64,000 nucleotides of DNA, from assembly GCA_009268125.1 (NCBI GenBank), contig WBOU01000001.1, positions 62,001 through 126,000 of the forward strand. The letters are read 5' to 3'. Made by a program: the position numbers and the translations under genes. Shown one piece after another: positions 26,004 to 34,040 of the stretch. Within the stretch, counting starts at the first letter, position 1, and each line of letters begins with the position of its first letter. Below the pieces are notes generated by a model. It ran no database searches. It was not told the origin of the DNA and was given only the letters and a program-made list of their open reading frames with translations. This stretch comes from Chloroflexia bacterium SDU3-3. Its GTDB lineage: Bacteria; Chloroflexota; Chloroflexia; Chloroflexales; Roseiflexaceae.

Positions 26004-26888
26004 CTAGCCCTTCACACCGCCGATCAGCGTGCCTTTGGTGAAGTGTCGCTGGATCCACGGGTAGAGCAGCACCATCGGCAGCATCGCCAGCAGTACGCTG
26101 GCCGCCTTCATCGACTCGATCGAGGCCGAGCTGAAGGCGTTGGCCTCAACATACTCGTTAAAGTTGGCGGCGTTCAGAATGTTGCGCAGCAGCACGGGCA
26201 GCGGGGTCAGCTGCGCGTCGTTCAGATACAGGATGGCCGAGAAGAACTCGTTCCAGTGGGCCACGGCGTAGAACATGCCGACCGTCAGGATGATCGGCTT
26301 GGAGAGCGGCATCACGATCCTAGTCAGGATCTGCAGCTCGTTCGCGCCATCGATCCGCGCGGCCTCCATAATCTCCTCGGGCAGGCCCTCGAAGAAACTC
26401 TTCATCACCAGGGTGTTGTACACGCTGATCGCCGTGGGCAGCACCACCGCAGGCAGGGTGTTGATCAGGCCCAGCTTCTGCACCACCAGGTAGGTCGGCA
26501 CTAGGCCAGGGTTGAACAGGAAGGTGAACAGAATAAACCCGGTGATCAGGGCGCGCCCGGGCAGCGTGCGCACCGACAGCACATAGGCCAGCGGGATGGT
26601 GAGCAGCAGGTTGACCGCCGTGCCGCCCACGGTGATGATCACGCTGATCATGGTGGCGTGGGTAAAGGCCGAGTGCGTCAGCAGCTGCCGGAACGCCTCG
26701 CCCGACCAGTCCCACGGCGGGATGAGCAGGCCAAAGGTGCTCTCGCTGCGGTAGTTCAGCGGGGTGACCGACATCATGATCACGCGCCACATTGGCACCG
26801 CGATCAGAATAAACACCAGCGTGAGAAAGATGGCGAGCAGCAGCTCGAAGGCAAACTCGGTGCGTCGCTTTCTGGCAAACCATGTCAT
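26004..26888 (-). CDS. ABC transporter permease (LplC/YtcP type)
   Basis: 294 residues with six predicted membrane segments. The ATPase-coupling EAA loop reads EAARIDGANELQILTRIVMP and is complete. The N-terminus FELLLAIFLTLVFILIAVPM and the C-terminus QRHFTKGTLIGGVKG are typical of the second permease of MalG-like pairs for plant-wall oligosaccharides. RBS AAAGGAG before ATG 26888. It follows the other permease by 30 bases and precedes the binding lipoprotein. Confidence 0.93.
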   Translation of the reverse strand: MTWFARKRRTEFAFELLLAIFLTLVFILIAVPMWRVIMMSVTPLNYRSESTFGLLIPPWDWSGEAFRQLLTHSAFTHATMISVIITVGGTAVNLLLTIPLAYVLSVRTLPGRALITGFILFTFLFNPGLVPTYLVVQKLGLINTLPAVVLPTAISVYNTLVMKSFFEGLPEEIMEAARIDGANELQILTRIVMPLSKPIILTVGMFYAVAHWNEFFSAILYLNDAQLTPLPVLLRNILNAANFNEYVEANAFSSASIESMKAASVLLAMLPMVLLYPWIQRHFTKGTLIGGVKG

Positions 26889-26918
26889 CGCAATACTCCT
26901 TTCGCTGCGCTGCGAAGC

Positions 26919-27902
26919 TTAGTAGAGGCTGCTGCCAGCAAAGCGCTTGGCAAGTTTGTTCGAGACGAGGATGAGCGCGAGGCCGATCACGCCCTTGAAC
27001 AGGCCTACGGCGGTGGCAAGGCTGAACTGGAACTCCAGGATGCCCTGGCGGTAGACCCAGGTGTCGATGATGTCGCCAACCTTGTAGACCGGCAGCGAGT
27101 ACAGCACGAAGATCTGGCTAAACCCGGCATCCAGGATGTTGCCCAGACGCAGCAGCGTCACCACCACGATCACCGGCAGGATACCGGGCAGCGACACGTG
27201 CCAGATCCGCTGGAGCCGCGAGGCCCCGTCGATCGTGGCGGCCTCGTAGAGCGTGGTGTCGATCGCCATCAGCGCGGCGAGGTAGATGATCGTGCTCCAG
27301 CCGGTCTCCTTCCAGATATCCGAGCCGATTACCACACCCCGGAACCAGTCGGGCGAAGTCAGGAAGGCGATAGGCCGCCCGCCGAGCGACTCGATGATCT
27401 CGTTTACCAGGCCCTCGCCGGGCGAGAACATAGCCAGCAGCACGCCGAACACGATCACCCACGAGAGGAAGTGCGGCATATAGGCGGCGGTCTGCACTAC
27501 CTGGCGCAGGCGGCGGAACTTGGTCTCGTAGAGCGCCAGCGCCAGGATGATCGCCATCGGCATGCCCAAGATCAGCTTGGCGATGCTAAAGAACAGCGTG
27601 TTGGTGATCAGCTGGCTAAAGTAGAACGAGCGCACGAAGGTAAGAAAATGCTTGAAGCCGATCCACGGGCTGGCCTCCACCCCCAGCAGCGGCTTAAAAT
27701 CCTTGAATGCGATCTGGGCGTTCCACAGCGGCAGATACTTGAAGATCAGAAAGTAGCTGATCGATGGGATGATCATCAGATACATCCAGCGGTGCCGCCA
27801 CATGGCCCGCAGCAGCAGCTGGCTGGGCGTGGCGCTGGTGGTGGGCTTGGCTGGCGCGCGGCCCTGCGCAGAGACCGTAGGGCTGGTGGGTTTGTTCATC
27901 AT
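26919..27902 (-). CDS. ABC transporter permease (LplB/YteP type)
   Basis: 327 residues: a Pro/Thr/Ser-rich cytoplasmic N-terminus (about 1-25), then six membrane segments starting at YLMIIPSISYFLIFKYLPL. The EAA loop is EAATIDGASRLQRIWHVSLP. It pairs with the next permease to form the membrane channel for pectin oligosaccharides. The ATG at 27902 overlaps the stop codon of the upstream transposase-like ORF by 4 bases (ATGA), with GAGGGA ahead. Confidence 0.93.
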   Translation of the reverse strand: MMNKPTSPTVSAQGRAPAKPTTSATPSQLLLRAMWRHRWMYLMIIPSISYFLIFKYLPLWNAQIAFKDFKPLLGVEASPWIGFKHFLTFVRSFYFSQLITNTLFFSIAKLILGMPMAIILALALYETKFRRLRQVVQTAAYMPHFLSWVIVFGVLLAMFSPGEGLVNEIIESLGGRPIAFLTSPDWFRGVVIGSDIWKETGWSTIIYLAALMAIDTTLYEAATIDGASRLQRIWHVSLPGILPVIVVVTLLRLGNILDAGFSQIFVLYSLPVYKVGDIIDTWVYRQGILEFQFSLATAVGLFKGVIGLALILVSNKLAKRFAGSSLY

Positions 27903-28261
27903 TGTCTGTTCCCTCGCTCGTTAGGTCTATCACTTCGGTGTGGTTCTGCGGGGGAGAGCACCCGCGTATATGCGGCAGCTGGCAAGATTCCGCGCTGCCA
28001 CATCGCATCAAACACGCCTGCAGCCCGCCACAGCCGGAACCGGTCGTAGACCGTGCTTGGCACCCCGATCTCGCGCGGTATCGCCTTCCACGCGCAGCCA
28101 CTGTTGAGCCGGTAGAGGATGGCGCGCATGGCGTCCCTATCTGCCATCCGTGGCCGCCCGCGCCGCTGGACTCGCGCGGCGGAGGGGAGCAGCCCTGCGA
28201 TCTGCTGCCATACCTCATCGGGCATAGGAGACACCAGGTCGGCTGTGCTGTCATCGCACAT
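27899..28261 (-). CDS. Stand-alone DUF4096 (IS5-type transposase N-terminal) DNA-binding ORF
   Basis: 120 residues. Residues ~13-90 match the DUF4096 domain that forms the DNA-binding N-terminus of IS5-group transposases: MPDEVWQQIAGLLPSA, RRGRPRMADRDAMRAILYRL and GCAWKAIPREIGVPSTVY. The catalytic DDE half is absent; after the domain come ~30 unrelated, Pro/Arg-rich residues. ATG 28261 has GGAGGG nine bases upstream and the stop overlaps the permease start, so it is arranged like the first gene of the import operon. It may be the remnant of an insertion, or a domesticated regulator. No flanking inverted repeats or target duplication were seen. Confidence 0.65.
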   Translation of the reverse strand: MCDDSTADLVSPMPDEVWQQIAGLLPSAARVQRRGRPRMADRDAMRAILYRLNSGCAWKAIPREIGVPSTVYDRFRLWRAAGVFDAMWQRGILPAAAYTRVLSPAEPHRSDRPNERGNRQ

Positions 28262-28318
28262 GGGCTTGATCCCTCCACGGATCGATATGTGGCCTGCGTC
28301 GAATTTCCGGATGCACCT

Positions 28319-28324
28319 ATTGTA
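28319..28324 (-). promoter_or_regulatory. -10 box candidate for the DUF4096/ABC operon
   Basis: TACAAT on the minus strand, about 57 bases before the ATG at 28261. The -35 match is poor, as expected for an activator-dependent promoter. Confidence 0.3.
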
Positions 28325-28397
28325 AAAATTCGGGTGTGGATTTTGACGCACTGCGTATGGAAAATAACGTGCTCTCCCCCTTCGATCCACCAAGACT

Positions 28398-28434
28398 CAG
28401 AGACACAAAGATCAATGCGATCTTTGTGTCTCTG
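28398..28434 (-). terminator. Hairpin terminator, 16-bp perfect stem
   Basis: Arms 28398-28413 and 28419-28434 around AATGC, just downstream of the hybrid regulator gene. It should isolate that gene from the import operon. Confidence 0.8.
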
Positions 28435-28470
28435 CCGATCAATCCCGCACACATAAGGCCAGGGTATCGC

Positions 28471-31400
28471 TCACCCGGCCCGCCGCTCGCGGAACTCCTG
28501 CGGGCCGATGCCGGTGATCTTGCGGAACACGCGGCTGAAGTAGGCGCGGTCCTGAAAGCCGACCTGCTGGGCGATTGTGCCGATGCTGTCGTTGCTCTGC
28601 TCTAGCCGCAGCTTGGCATGGTAGATGCGGTAGCGGCTCAGGTACTCCCAGGGCGAGACGCCGATCTCGCGGTGGAACACCCGGCTCAGGTAGTCCTCGC
28701 TCACGCCCACGCTCTGGGCCAGCTCCCAGCGCGATAGCTCGCGGGTGTAGTTCTGGTGCAGGTAGGCGATCGCACGCTTGACCAGGGCGCTGGTAGGCTG
28801 GGGCAGCATCTCGGCGTCGGCGATGGCGCGGCCCAGGGTGGTGGCCACCTCCTCGTCGGAGAACAGCCACTTGGTCTGGATGAACACGTGGGCGTGCTGC
28901 TCTAGCTGCTTCACGTCCTCCAGGGTTAGCAGCTTGTTGCTGATCACCACCACCGGCACGTGGCGCAGCCGCTCGCTGGTGCGCATCTGGGCCAGCACCT
29001 CGGTGCCGTCGATGTCGGGCATCAGCAGGTCGAGCACCACCAGGCTCGGCACCACATCGGCCAGCCGCTGAAGGGCCGCGCCGCCGTTCTCGGCCAGCAC
29101 GATCGGGTGGCTGGGCAGGGTCGCGGCGACAACCCGCTGGTAGTGGGCGCGGGCGGTGGGGTCATCATCCACGATCAGGATCGGGCCGCCAGCGGCGGCG
29201 GGCGCGATGGCGTTAATCGTGTCGATCAGCGACTGCGAGGGCGCATTCTTGAGCATGTAGCCGGTGAGGCCCTGCTCCTCGCCCAATGGGTCGGCTGGCT
29301 CGCCATACAGCAGGAAGGGGATGTGCCCCAGGCGCGGGTGGGCGTGCAGCCGCCGCAGCAGGCCCCAGCTCTCGGCATGAGCGCTGGATACATCCCAGGC
29401 CAGCGCGGCGGGCGCGGTGTCGCGCACGATCTGCTCGATCGGCTGATCGCCGCGCAGCCAGCGCACCTCCAGCCCCTCACGCTCGGCGAAGGCCACGATC
29501 TCGGGCGGCAGCTGCTCGCTGGGCGAGATCGCCAGCAGCGTGGGGGTGCCCACCGCCGTGGTGGCCACTTGCTCGCTCAGGCTGGGCAGCGGCAGGCGTA
29601 GGTCGAAGCTGCTGCCCACGCCAGGCGCGCTGGTCACATCCAGCGTGCCGCGGTGCAGCGCGATCAGCTGGCGGCTGATCGACAGCCCCAGACCGATCCC
29701 GCCGTAGTCGCGGCTGCGCTTCTCCGCCGTCACAAACGGCTCGAAGATCCGCTCCTGTTGGCCCTGGTCGATCCCGCTGCCGCTATCGGCCACCCACAGG
29801 TGCAGGTGCGGCGGCTGCACCTCGGCACCCAGCGTGATATGGCCGCGCTGGGTGAACTTGAGCGCGTTGCTCAGCAGGTTGAGCAGCACCTGGCGCAGCC
29901 GCAGCGGGTCGGCGTAGATCTTGGGCAGGCGCGGCGGTAGATCGAGCCGCCAGTCCAGATCCGGCTTGGCGTGGGCCTGCTCGGCCAGGCTAGCAAAGAC
30001 CTCCTCTAGCAGCGGGCGCGGGTCGATCAGCTCGGGGTAGAGATCCAGCTCGTTGATCTCAGCGCGCGAGAGATCTAGCAGGTCGTTGATCAGCCGCAGC
30101 TGGTGCTCGGCGCTGCGCTGGATGTGCTCAAGCGCCTGCGGGTCGTCGGGCGCTTCGGTCTGCACCAGCCGGGCCTGCTCAAGGATGATGTGCAGCGGCG
30201 TGCGCAGCTCGTGGCTCACGTTGGCCAGCAGCCGCGTCTTGATGCGGTCGGCCTTCTCGGCGGTCCGGCGGGCCTGCTGCTCGTCGCGCACCAGCAGCGC
30301 GCCCTTCACCGCGCTGGAGATCGAGCCGCGCAGCATCTCATACAGCTCGCCGTCGCGCGGGCCGATCTCCAGCATGCAGTAGCCCAGCTGCTGCTCGTGG
30401 AAAAACAGCGGCTCGACCACGTAGCTATGGCGGCGCGGCGGCAGCAGCGCGGCGGGCACCAGCACACCGGGCGAGAGCCGCAGCGGCTGCTCGCTCTCCA
30501 CCAGGGTGCCACCCTCGTGGAAGGCGAGGATGAGCTGGCGCTCGTCGTCGCAGGGGGAGGCCGGGTTGTCGTAGAGCGCCAGATAGCCGCTGACGATGCC
30601 GAGGCGCGGTAGATGCTCGGCCAGCGTGCGGGCCAGCGTGGGCAGGTCAAAGGTGGTGATCAGGCTCTGGGTCAGCGCGCGCAGCGCCGCCGCCCGGCGC
30701 TCGGCCTGGAGCTGCCGGAAGGCCAGGGCGCGCTGGGCGATCTCGCTGACCACGATCCGCGCCTGGCCGATAATGTCCTCGGCGGTGCGCCACTGGGATG
30801 GCTCTAGACCGGTGAGCACCGTGCTGCGCAGGGCCGAGAGCACATCCTGCCAGACCATGATCGACTCTTCGTGCTCGAATGAGGCATCCAGCATTCGCCC
30901 TAGCGCGGCCAGAAACCGCCCGGCGGGCGTGCGGATGTCGCGGTCGAGGCTGGCGCGCAACACCCCGGCGAGCTGCCGCGCCTGGGCGGGCGCGGCTGCC
31001 ACATGCAGCAGCTCGTCGATCAGGGCATCGTCGCCATGGCTATGGTGCACCCCAGCCTTGCGCACCGCGTCGGAGTGGCAGCCGCACGACTGGCGCACCA
31101 CCAGCCGCGACTGCAGCACGATCTGGCTTGGCACGATCCGCCCCTCCAGCCGCGCTAGCACGGTCTCCATGGCCCGCGCGCCCTGGGCCGCGATCGGCGT
31201 GGAGACCGAGGTGAGCGAGGGGTTGGCCAGGCGGCCCTCGGCGGAATCGTTGAATCCGATCACGGCGATGTCGTGCGGTACGAAGATCCCGCGCCCGTGC
31301 AGCTCCTTGATCGCGCCTAGCGCCATCAGGTCGCTCACCGCCACCACCGCCTGGAAGTGATCGCCGGGGAACAGCCCAGCCACATCCAGCAGGTGCGCCA

Positions 31401-31983
31401 TGGCTTCGCTGCCCCGCTCCCAGTGCAGCGGCGGGCTGACCAGGCGCTGGTCGAAGGGGATGTCGTAGGCGCTGAGCGCATCGCGGTAGGCGCGGTAGCG
31501 CTCCTCGGCGTAGAAGTGGCTGGCTGGCCCGCGCAGCAGCGCCAGCTTGCGGAAGCCATGCACCTCGATCAGGTGCACGATCGCGGCGTACATGCCGTCG
31601 TAGCTGTCGACCGATATGGTCGGCACGCCAGGCACCGATTGGGCGAGGTTCACCATGGGCAGCTGGTGGAAGCGGCGCTGAAAGGAGAGGATCGCCTCGG
31701 CCTCCAGCGAGCCGGTGATGGTCGATGACCAGCTGATCAGGCCATCCAGCCCGGCGTTGCTGGCAAGGTCGTAGACGACCATGCGCTGGGCCTCGGCCTC
31801 GGGCTGGCCCAACGTGCCCCCTGGGAAACACAGCAGGTTGACGCCCTCGCCCTCGGCGGCTTCGACGACGCCACGCCACATGACCTGGCCAGAGCCAACG
31901 TGGATGTTGGCCGTCAGGAAGCCTATGGCTTGCTGGTGGGGTGGGGCCACCGTGTTAGATTCAATCAGCGCATTGCGTTCCAT
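28471..31983 (-). CDS. Soluble hybrid sensor-regulator: LacI-like sensor, GAF-like, histidine kinase, receiver, AraC HTH
   Basis: 1170 residues without a clear membrane segment. Order: LacI/GalR-type periplasmic-binding fold (about 15-305, AIGFLTANIHVG to VVRQSCGC) without the LacI HTH; helical linker; GAF-like part (about 435-570); HisKA with LLANVSHELRTPLH (His near 591); HATPase with SNALKFTQRG, DSGSGIDQGQ and GIGLGLSIS; a degenerate receiver-like unit; a receiver with VVLDLLMPDIDG; and an AraC HTH (FQDRAYFSRVFRKITGIGPQEF). It likely senses a cytoplasmic sugar and activates transcription directly. ATG 31983 with GGAGACG was chosen over 32025. It lies upstream of the pectin import genes, so it is their probable regulator. 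Confidence 0.9.
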   Translation of the reverse strand: MERNALIESNTVAPPHQQAIGFLTANIHVGSGQVMWRGVVEAAEGEGVNLLCFPGGTLGQPEAEAQRMVVYDLASNAGLDGLISWSSTITGSLEAEAILSFQRRFHQLPMVNLAQSVPGVPTISVDSYDGMYAAIVHLIEVHGFRKLALLRGPASHFYAEERYRAYRDALSAYDIPFDQRLVSPPLHWERGSEAMAHLLDVAGLFPGDHFQAVVAVSDLMALGAIKELHGRGIFVPHDIAVIGFNDSAEGRLANPSLTSVSTPIAAQGARAMETVLARLEGRIVPSQIVLQSRLVVRQSCGCHSDAVRKAGVHHSHGDDALIDELLHVAAAPAQARQLAGVLRASLDRDIRTPAGRFLAALGRMLDASFEHEESIMVWQDVLSALRSTVLTGLEPSQWRTAEDIIGQARIVVSEIAQRALAFRQLQAERRAAALRALTQSLITTFDLPTLARTLAEHLPRLGIVSGYLALYDNPASPCDDERQLILAFHEGGTLVESEQPLRLSPGVLVPAALLPPRRHSYVVEPLFFHEQQLGYCMLEIGPRDGELYEMLRGSISSAVKGALLVRDEQQARRTAEKADRIKTRLLANVSHELRTPLHIILEQARLVQTEAPDDPQALEHIQRSAEHQLRLINDLLDLSRAEINELDLYPELIDPRPLLEEVFASLAEQAHAKPDLDWRLDLPPRLPKIYADPLRLRQVLLNLLSNALKFTQRGHITLGAEVQPPHLHLWVADSGSGIDQGQQERIFEPFVTAEKRSRDYGGIGLGLSISRQLIALHRGTLDVTSAPGVGSSFDLRLPLPSLSEQVATTAVGTPTLLAISPSEQLPPEIVAFAEREGLEVRWLRGDQPIEQIVRDTAPAALAWDVSSAHAESWGLLRRLHAHPRLGHIPFLLYGEPADPLGEEQGLTGYMLKNAPSQSLIDTINAIAPAAAGGPILIVDDDPTARAHYQRVVAATLPSHPIVLAENGGAALQRLADVVPSLVVLDLLMPDIDGTEVLAQMRTSERLRHVPVVVISNKLLTLEDVKQLEQHAHVFIQTKWLFSDEEVATTLGRAIADAEMLPQPTSALVKRAIAYLHQNYTRELSRWELAQSVGVSEDYLSRVFHREIGVSPWEYLSRYRIYHAKLRLEQSNDSIGTIAQQVGFQDRAYFSRVFRKITGIGPQEFRERRAG

Positions 31984-32027
31984 CGGTACGTCTCCATTGA
32001 CCCGTAGGTATGGCTGGTTGCGCACCT

Positions 32028-32033
32028 AGTATA
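32028..32033 (-). promoter_or_regulatory. Extended -10 promoter for the hybrid regulator
   Basis: TGCTATACT on the minus strand (TATACT at 32028-32033), 45 bases before the start codon. The following 170 bases (32040-32204) are AT-rich and hold no gene. Confidence 0.45.
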
Positions 32034-32204
32034 GCATAGTTGTTTCAGCCCTATCTCAAACCTTATTCGATATATATTTATTTAAAATAATAAGTTCAGC
32101 CGCCAATAACCTAAAAATCACTGACATATATCAGCGCTTTCGCTCATTCCCAAGGGTAACGTGCTCAATATGTCCCGTGCTACCGGGATGGCTTTGGGCA
32201 GCGC

Positions 32205-32819
32205 TCAGCCAAGAACGCTTCGTACTACACTAGCAACAAAAGCCGCGTCCAGCGGCTCCCGCGAGAACCAACGGCGATAGTAGACAGCCCCCATGAGCAG
32301 GGCAATTAGCGCATCAACATCGGTGTCTGGCGGCAGCTCGCCCTTGCTCATCGCACGTGCGATGAGCGTTTGTAAGGGCAGGGTATGCCCGCGCTGGATA
32401 CTGCTATGCACTGCCGCCAGATCAGGGCTGCGCTCTGCTGCGTCAATGATGGATGGCATCACCGAAGACCAGCGTGCTGTCGTCAGAAGGGTGGCAATCG
32501 TCATCATCAGGGCATGGACATCGCCCACAAACGTACCCGTATCTGGCACCTCTGCGTGTGTGCCAAGGTGGAAGCAGGCATCCACCACCAAGTCGGTACG
32601 GGTTGGCCAATGGCGATAGATCGTGGTTTTTGCAACACCGGATCGGCGCGCCACGTCATCAACGCTGAGACCACTGACCCCATGCTCTGCTAATAGCTCT
32701 GAGGTGGCCTGCAGCACCTTCTCCTTGGAGCGCCGCACACGGTCATCTAGCGCGGGACGCTCCACCGCTGCGTCTGCTGTGGGTTCTTGGGTTGGATTCT
32801 TGATGGTCTTTTTGTTCAA
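32205..32819 (-). CDS. TetR-family transcriptional regulator
   Basis: 204 residues. The HTH occupies about residues 32-75: VLQATSELLAEHGVSGLSVD, then VARRSGVAKTTIYRHWPTR. The C-terminal ligand domain resembles the TetR_C group with the ending ALIALLMGAVYYRRWFSREP. It is divergent from a VOC-family gene across 79 bases, which contain the likely operator, so it probably represses that gene and itself. The inducer is unknown. Confidence 0.92.
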   Translation of the reverse strand: MNKKTIKNPTQEPTADAAVERPALDDRVRRSKEKVLQATSELLAEHGVSGLSVDDVARRSGVAKTTIYRHWPTRTDLVVDACFHLGTHAEVPDTGTFVGDVHALMMTIATLLTTARWSSVMPSIIDAAERSPDLAAVHSSIQRGHTLPLQTLIARAMSKGELPPDTDVDALIALLMGAVYYRRWFSREPLDAAFVASVVRSVLG

Positions 32820-32849
32820 GGCTTGACGTTTCCTTCAATTTGCGCTACG

Positions 32850-32869
32850 CTACAGTATCGTAGTATAAC
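32850..32869. promoter_or_regulatory. Operator/-10 region between TetR and VOC genes
   Basis: CTAC-AGTATC-GTAG (32850-32863) is an imperfect palindrome that directly abuts TATAAC (32864-32869), the probable -10 of the VOC gene. A repressor bound here would block RNA polymerase. Confidence 0.4.
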
Positions 32870-32898
32870 ACAGGGAGTTATTGAAGAGGAGAATCGGT

Positions 32899-33297
32899 AT
32901 GAATCTTGTGTCGCTTCGGCTCATCACCGCCGATATCAAACGCTTAGTCACCTTCTACGAGCGGGTTACGGGGCTTGTGGCAACCTGGTACACGGATGAT
33001 TTTGCAGAAATTGCAACCGCCTCTGGCACGCTGGCAATCGGAAGCACGCGAACGCTCCAATTTTTTGCGCCAGATGCTGTTCGACCTGCTGACAACCATA
33101 CGGCTATTATCGAGTTTCGGGTGGATGACGTTGATCGCGTCTACGACCAGCTCAAGGACATACAGTTCGACCTTGTGCAAGCGCCGACCACCATGCCATG
33201 GGGAAATCGCTCCTTGCTCTTCCGCGACCCGGACGACAATCTGATCAATTTCTTCACGCCCCTTCACCCAGAGTCGGCCAAGCAGCTCCGTGCATAG
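32899..33297 (+). CDS. VOC-superfamily (glyoxalase/bleomycin-resistance type) protein
   Basis: 132 residues with two beta-alpha-beta-beta-beta modules: VSLRLITADIKRLVTFYERV, TAIIEFRVDDVDRVYDQL and the closing FRDPDDNLINFF, where metal or substrate residues usually sit. Such proteins isomerise methylglyoxal-GSH, cleave dioxygen substrates or sequester drugs. The substrate is not readable. ATG 32899 has GAAGAGGAG upstream; an earlier in-frame TTG at 32881 contains the SD itself. Divergent TetR regulator. Confidence 0.9.
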   Translation: MNLVSLRLITADIKRLVTFYERVTGLVATWYTDDFAEIATASGTLAIGSTRTLQFFAPDAVRPADNHTAIIEFRVDDVDRVYDQLKDIQFDLVQAPTTMPWGNRSLLFRDPDDNLINFFTPLHPESAKQLRA

Positions 33298-33344
33298 GCA
33301 ACGCGCGGCAGTATAGCAGCATGTTCTACCCTGGCCTAGGGCTA

Positions 33345-33406
33345 CATGGCAGTCGGAATGCGCTGAGGGCTAAGACATTGTGCGCCCAATAGTGCCGACT
33401 GCCATG
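33345..33406. repeat. 12-bp inverted repeat with 38-base loop
   Basis: CATGGCAGTCGG (33345-33356) and CCGACTGCCATG (33395-33406) are exact inverted copies in the 182-base spacer before the Yip1-like gene. They could form a leader stem or mark a protein-binding pair. Confidence 0.45.
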
Positions 33407-33479
33407 GTTTACGGCTGCCCCCAGAAAAGAACGTGTGCTAGAATCTGCGCACGCAACCGATTGCAGGGAGAGCATACCG

Positions 33480-34040
33480 ATGAACCAGATCCGCCAGATG
33501 CCCGCAAAGAGCTGGGATGTGCTGCGGCACCCGCGCCCCCATGTGTTCGCCGCCCACGCACGCCATGTCTCCGATGGGAATATGGACGCGCCCGCCTACC
33601 TGGCCATCGCCATCATTATCCCGCTGGTCTTCTCGGCCATCCTGTATGGCCTGATCGACCCGCTGGGCATGCTGCGCGCGCTCATCCAGCAGATGTTTGC
33701 CTTCTATATCTTCACCGGCGTGATCTTCTTCTTCGCGCAGCAGCAGGGCGCGCTCGGCAGCTTTGCGGCCTTGGCCTACGGCTTTGCGCTGTTCTACGTG
33801 CCGATCGAGCTGCTGCAGTGGCTGCTAGCCATGCTGGGCGCGCTGCTGCCAGCGCCGTGGTGGGCCGGGCTGGCGATTGTGGTGGTGGCCTATCTGGCCA
33901 AGGCGTGGTTTGCCCAGGTGGCGGTGCGGGGGATCATGGGGGTGCGCCGCCCAGGCGAGGCGTGGGCGGCGGTGGGCGCAGGCCTAGTCACGATCATTAT
34001 TCTCAGCTACGCGCTGCGGGGCGGCATCGTGGGGATCTAG
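33480..34040 (+). CDS. Yip1-like multi-pass membrane protein
   Basis: 186 residues. A short cytoplasmic N-terminus (SWDVLRHPRPHVFAAHARHV) is followed by about five hydrophobic segments from YLAIAIIIPLVFSAILYGLI onward. The opening 'W.VL..P...F' and the membrane topology resemble the bacterial Yip1/YIP1 domain group, whose role is unclear. ATG 33480 has AGGGAGAG upstream. Its TAG stop shares the palindrome CTAG (34037-34040) with the stop of the convergent DUF1349 gene. Confidence 0.65.
   Translation: MNQIRQMPAKSWDVLRHPRPHVFAAHARHVSDGNMDAPAYLAIAIIIPLVFSAILYGLIDPLGMLRALIQQMFAFYIFTGVIFFFAQQQGALGSFAALAYGFALFYVPIELLQWLLAMLGALLPAPWWAGLAIVVVAYLAKAWFAQVAVRGIMGVRRPGEAWAAVGAGLVTIIILSYALRGGIVGI

Noticed and set aside
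23446-26007. 853-residue plus-strand frame opposite the pectin importer and GH105 genes
   Set aside because: It is the complement of three well-identified genes; it has His/Val/Gly-rich low-complexity content and no domain, so it is not taken as a gene.
27694-28452. 252-residue minus-strand frame covering the DUF4096 ORF in another phase
   Set aside because: The DUF4096 frame has a clear domain, SD and coupling; the alternative frame has none.
28261-28470. Insertion-sequence ends around the DUF4096 ORF
   Set aside because: The only strong inverted repeat here (28398-28434) is a compact terminator hairpin; no outer pair or target duplication was found on the other side.
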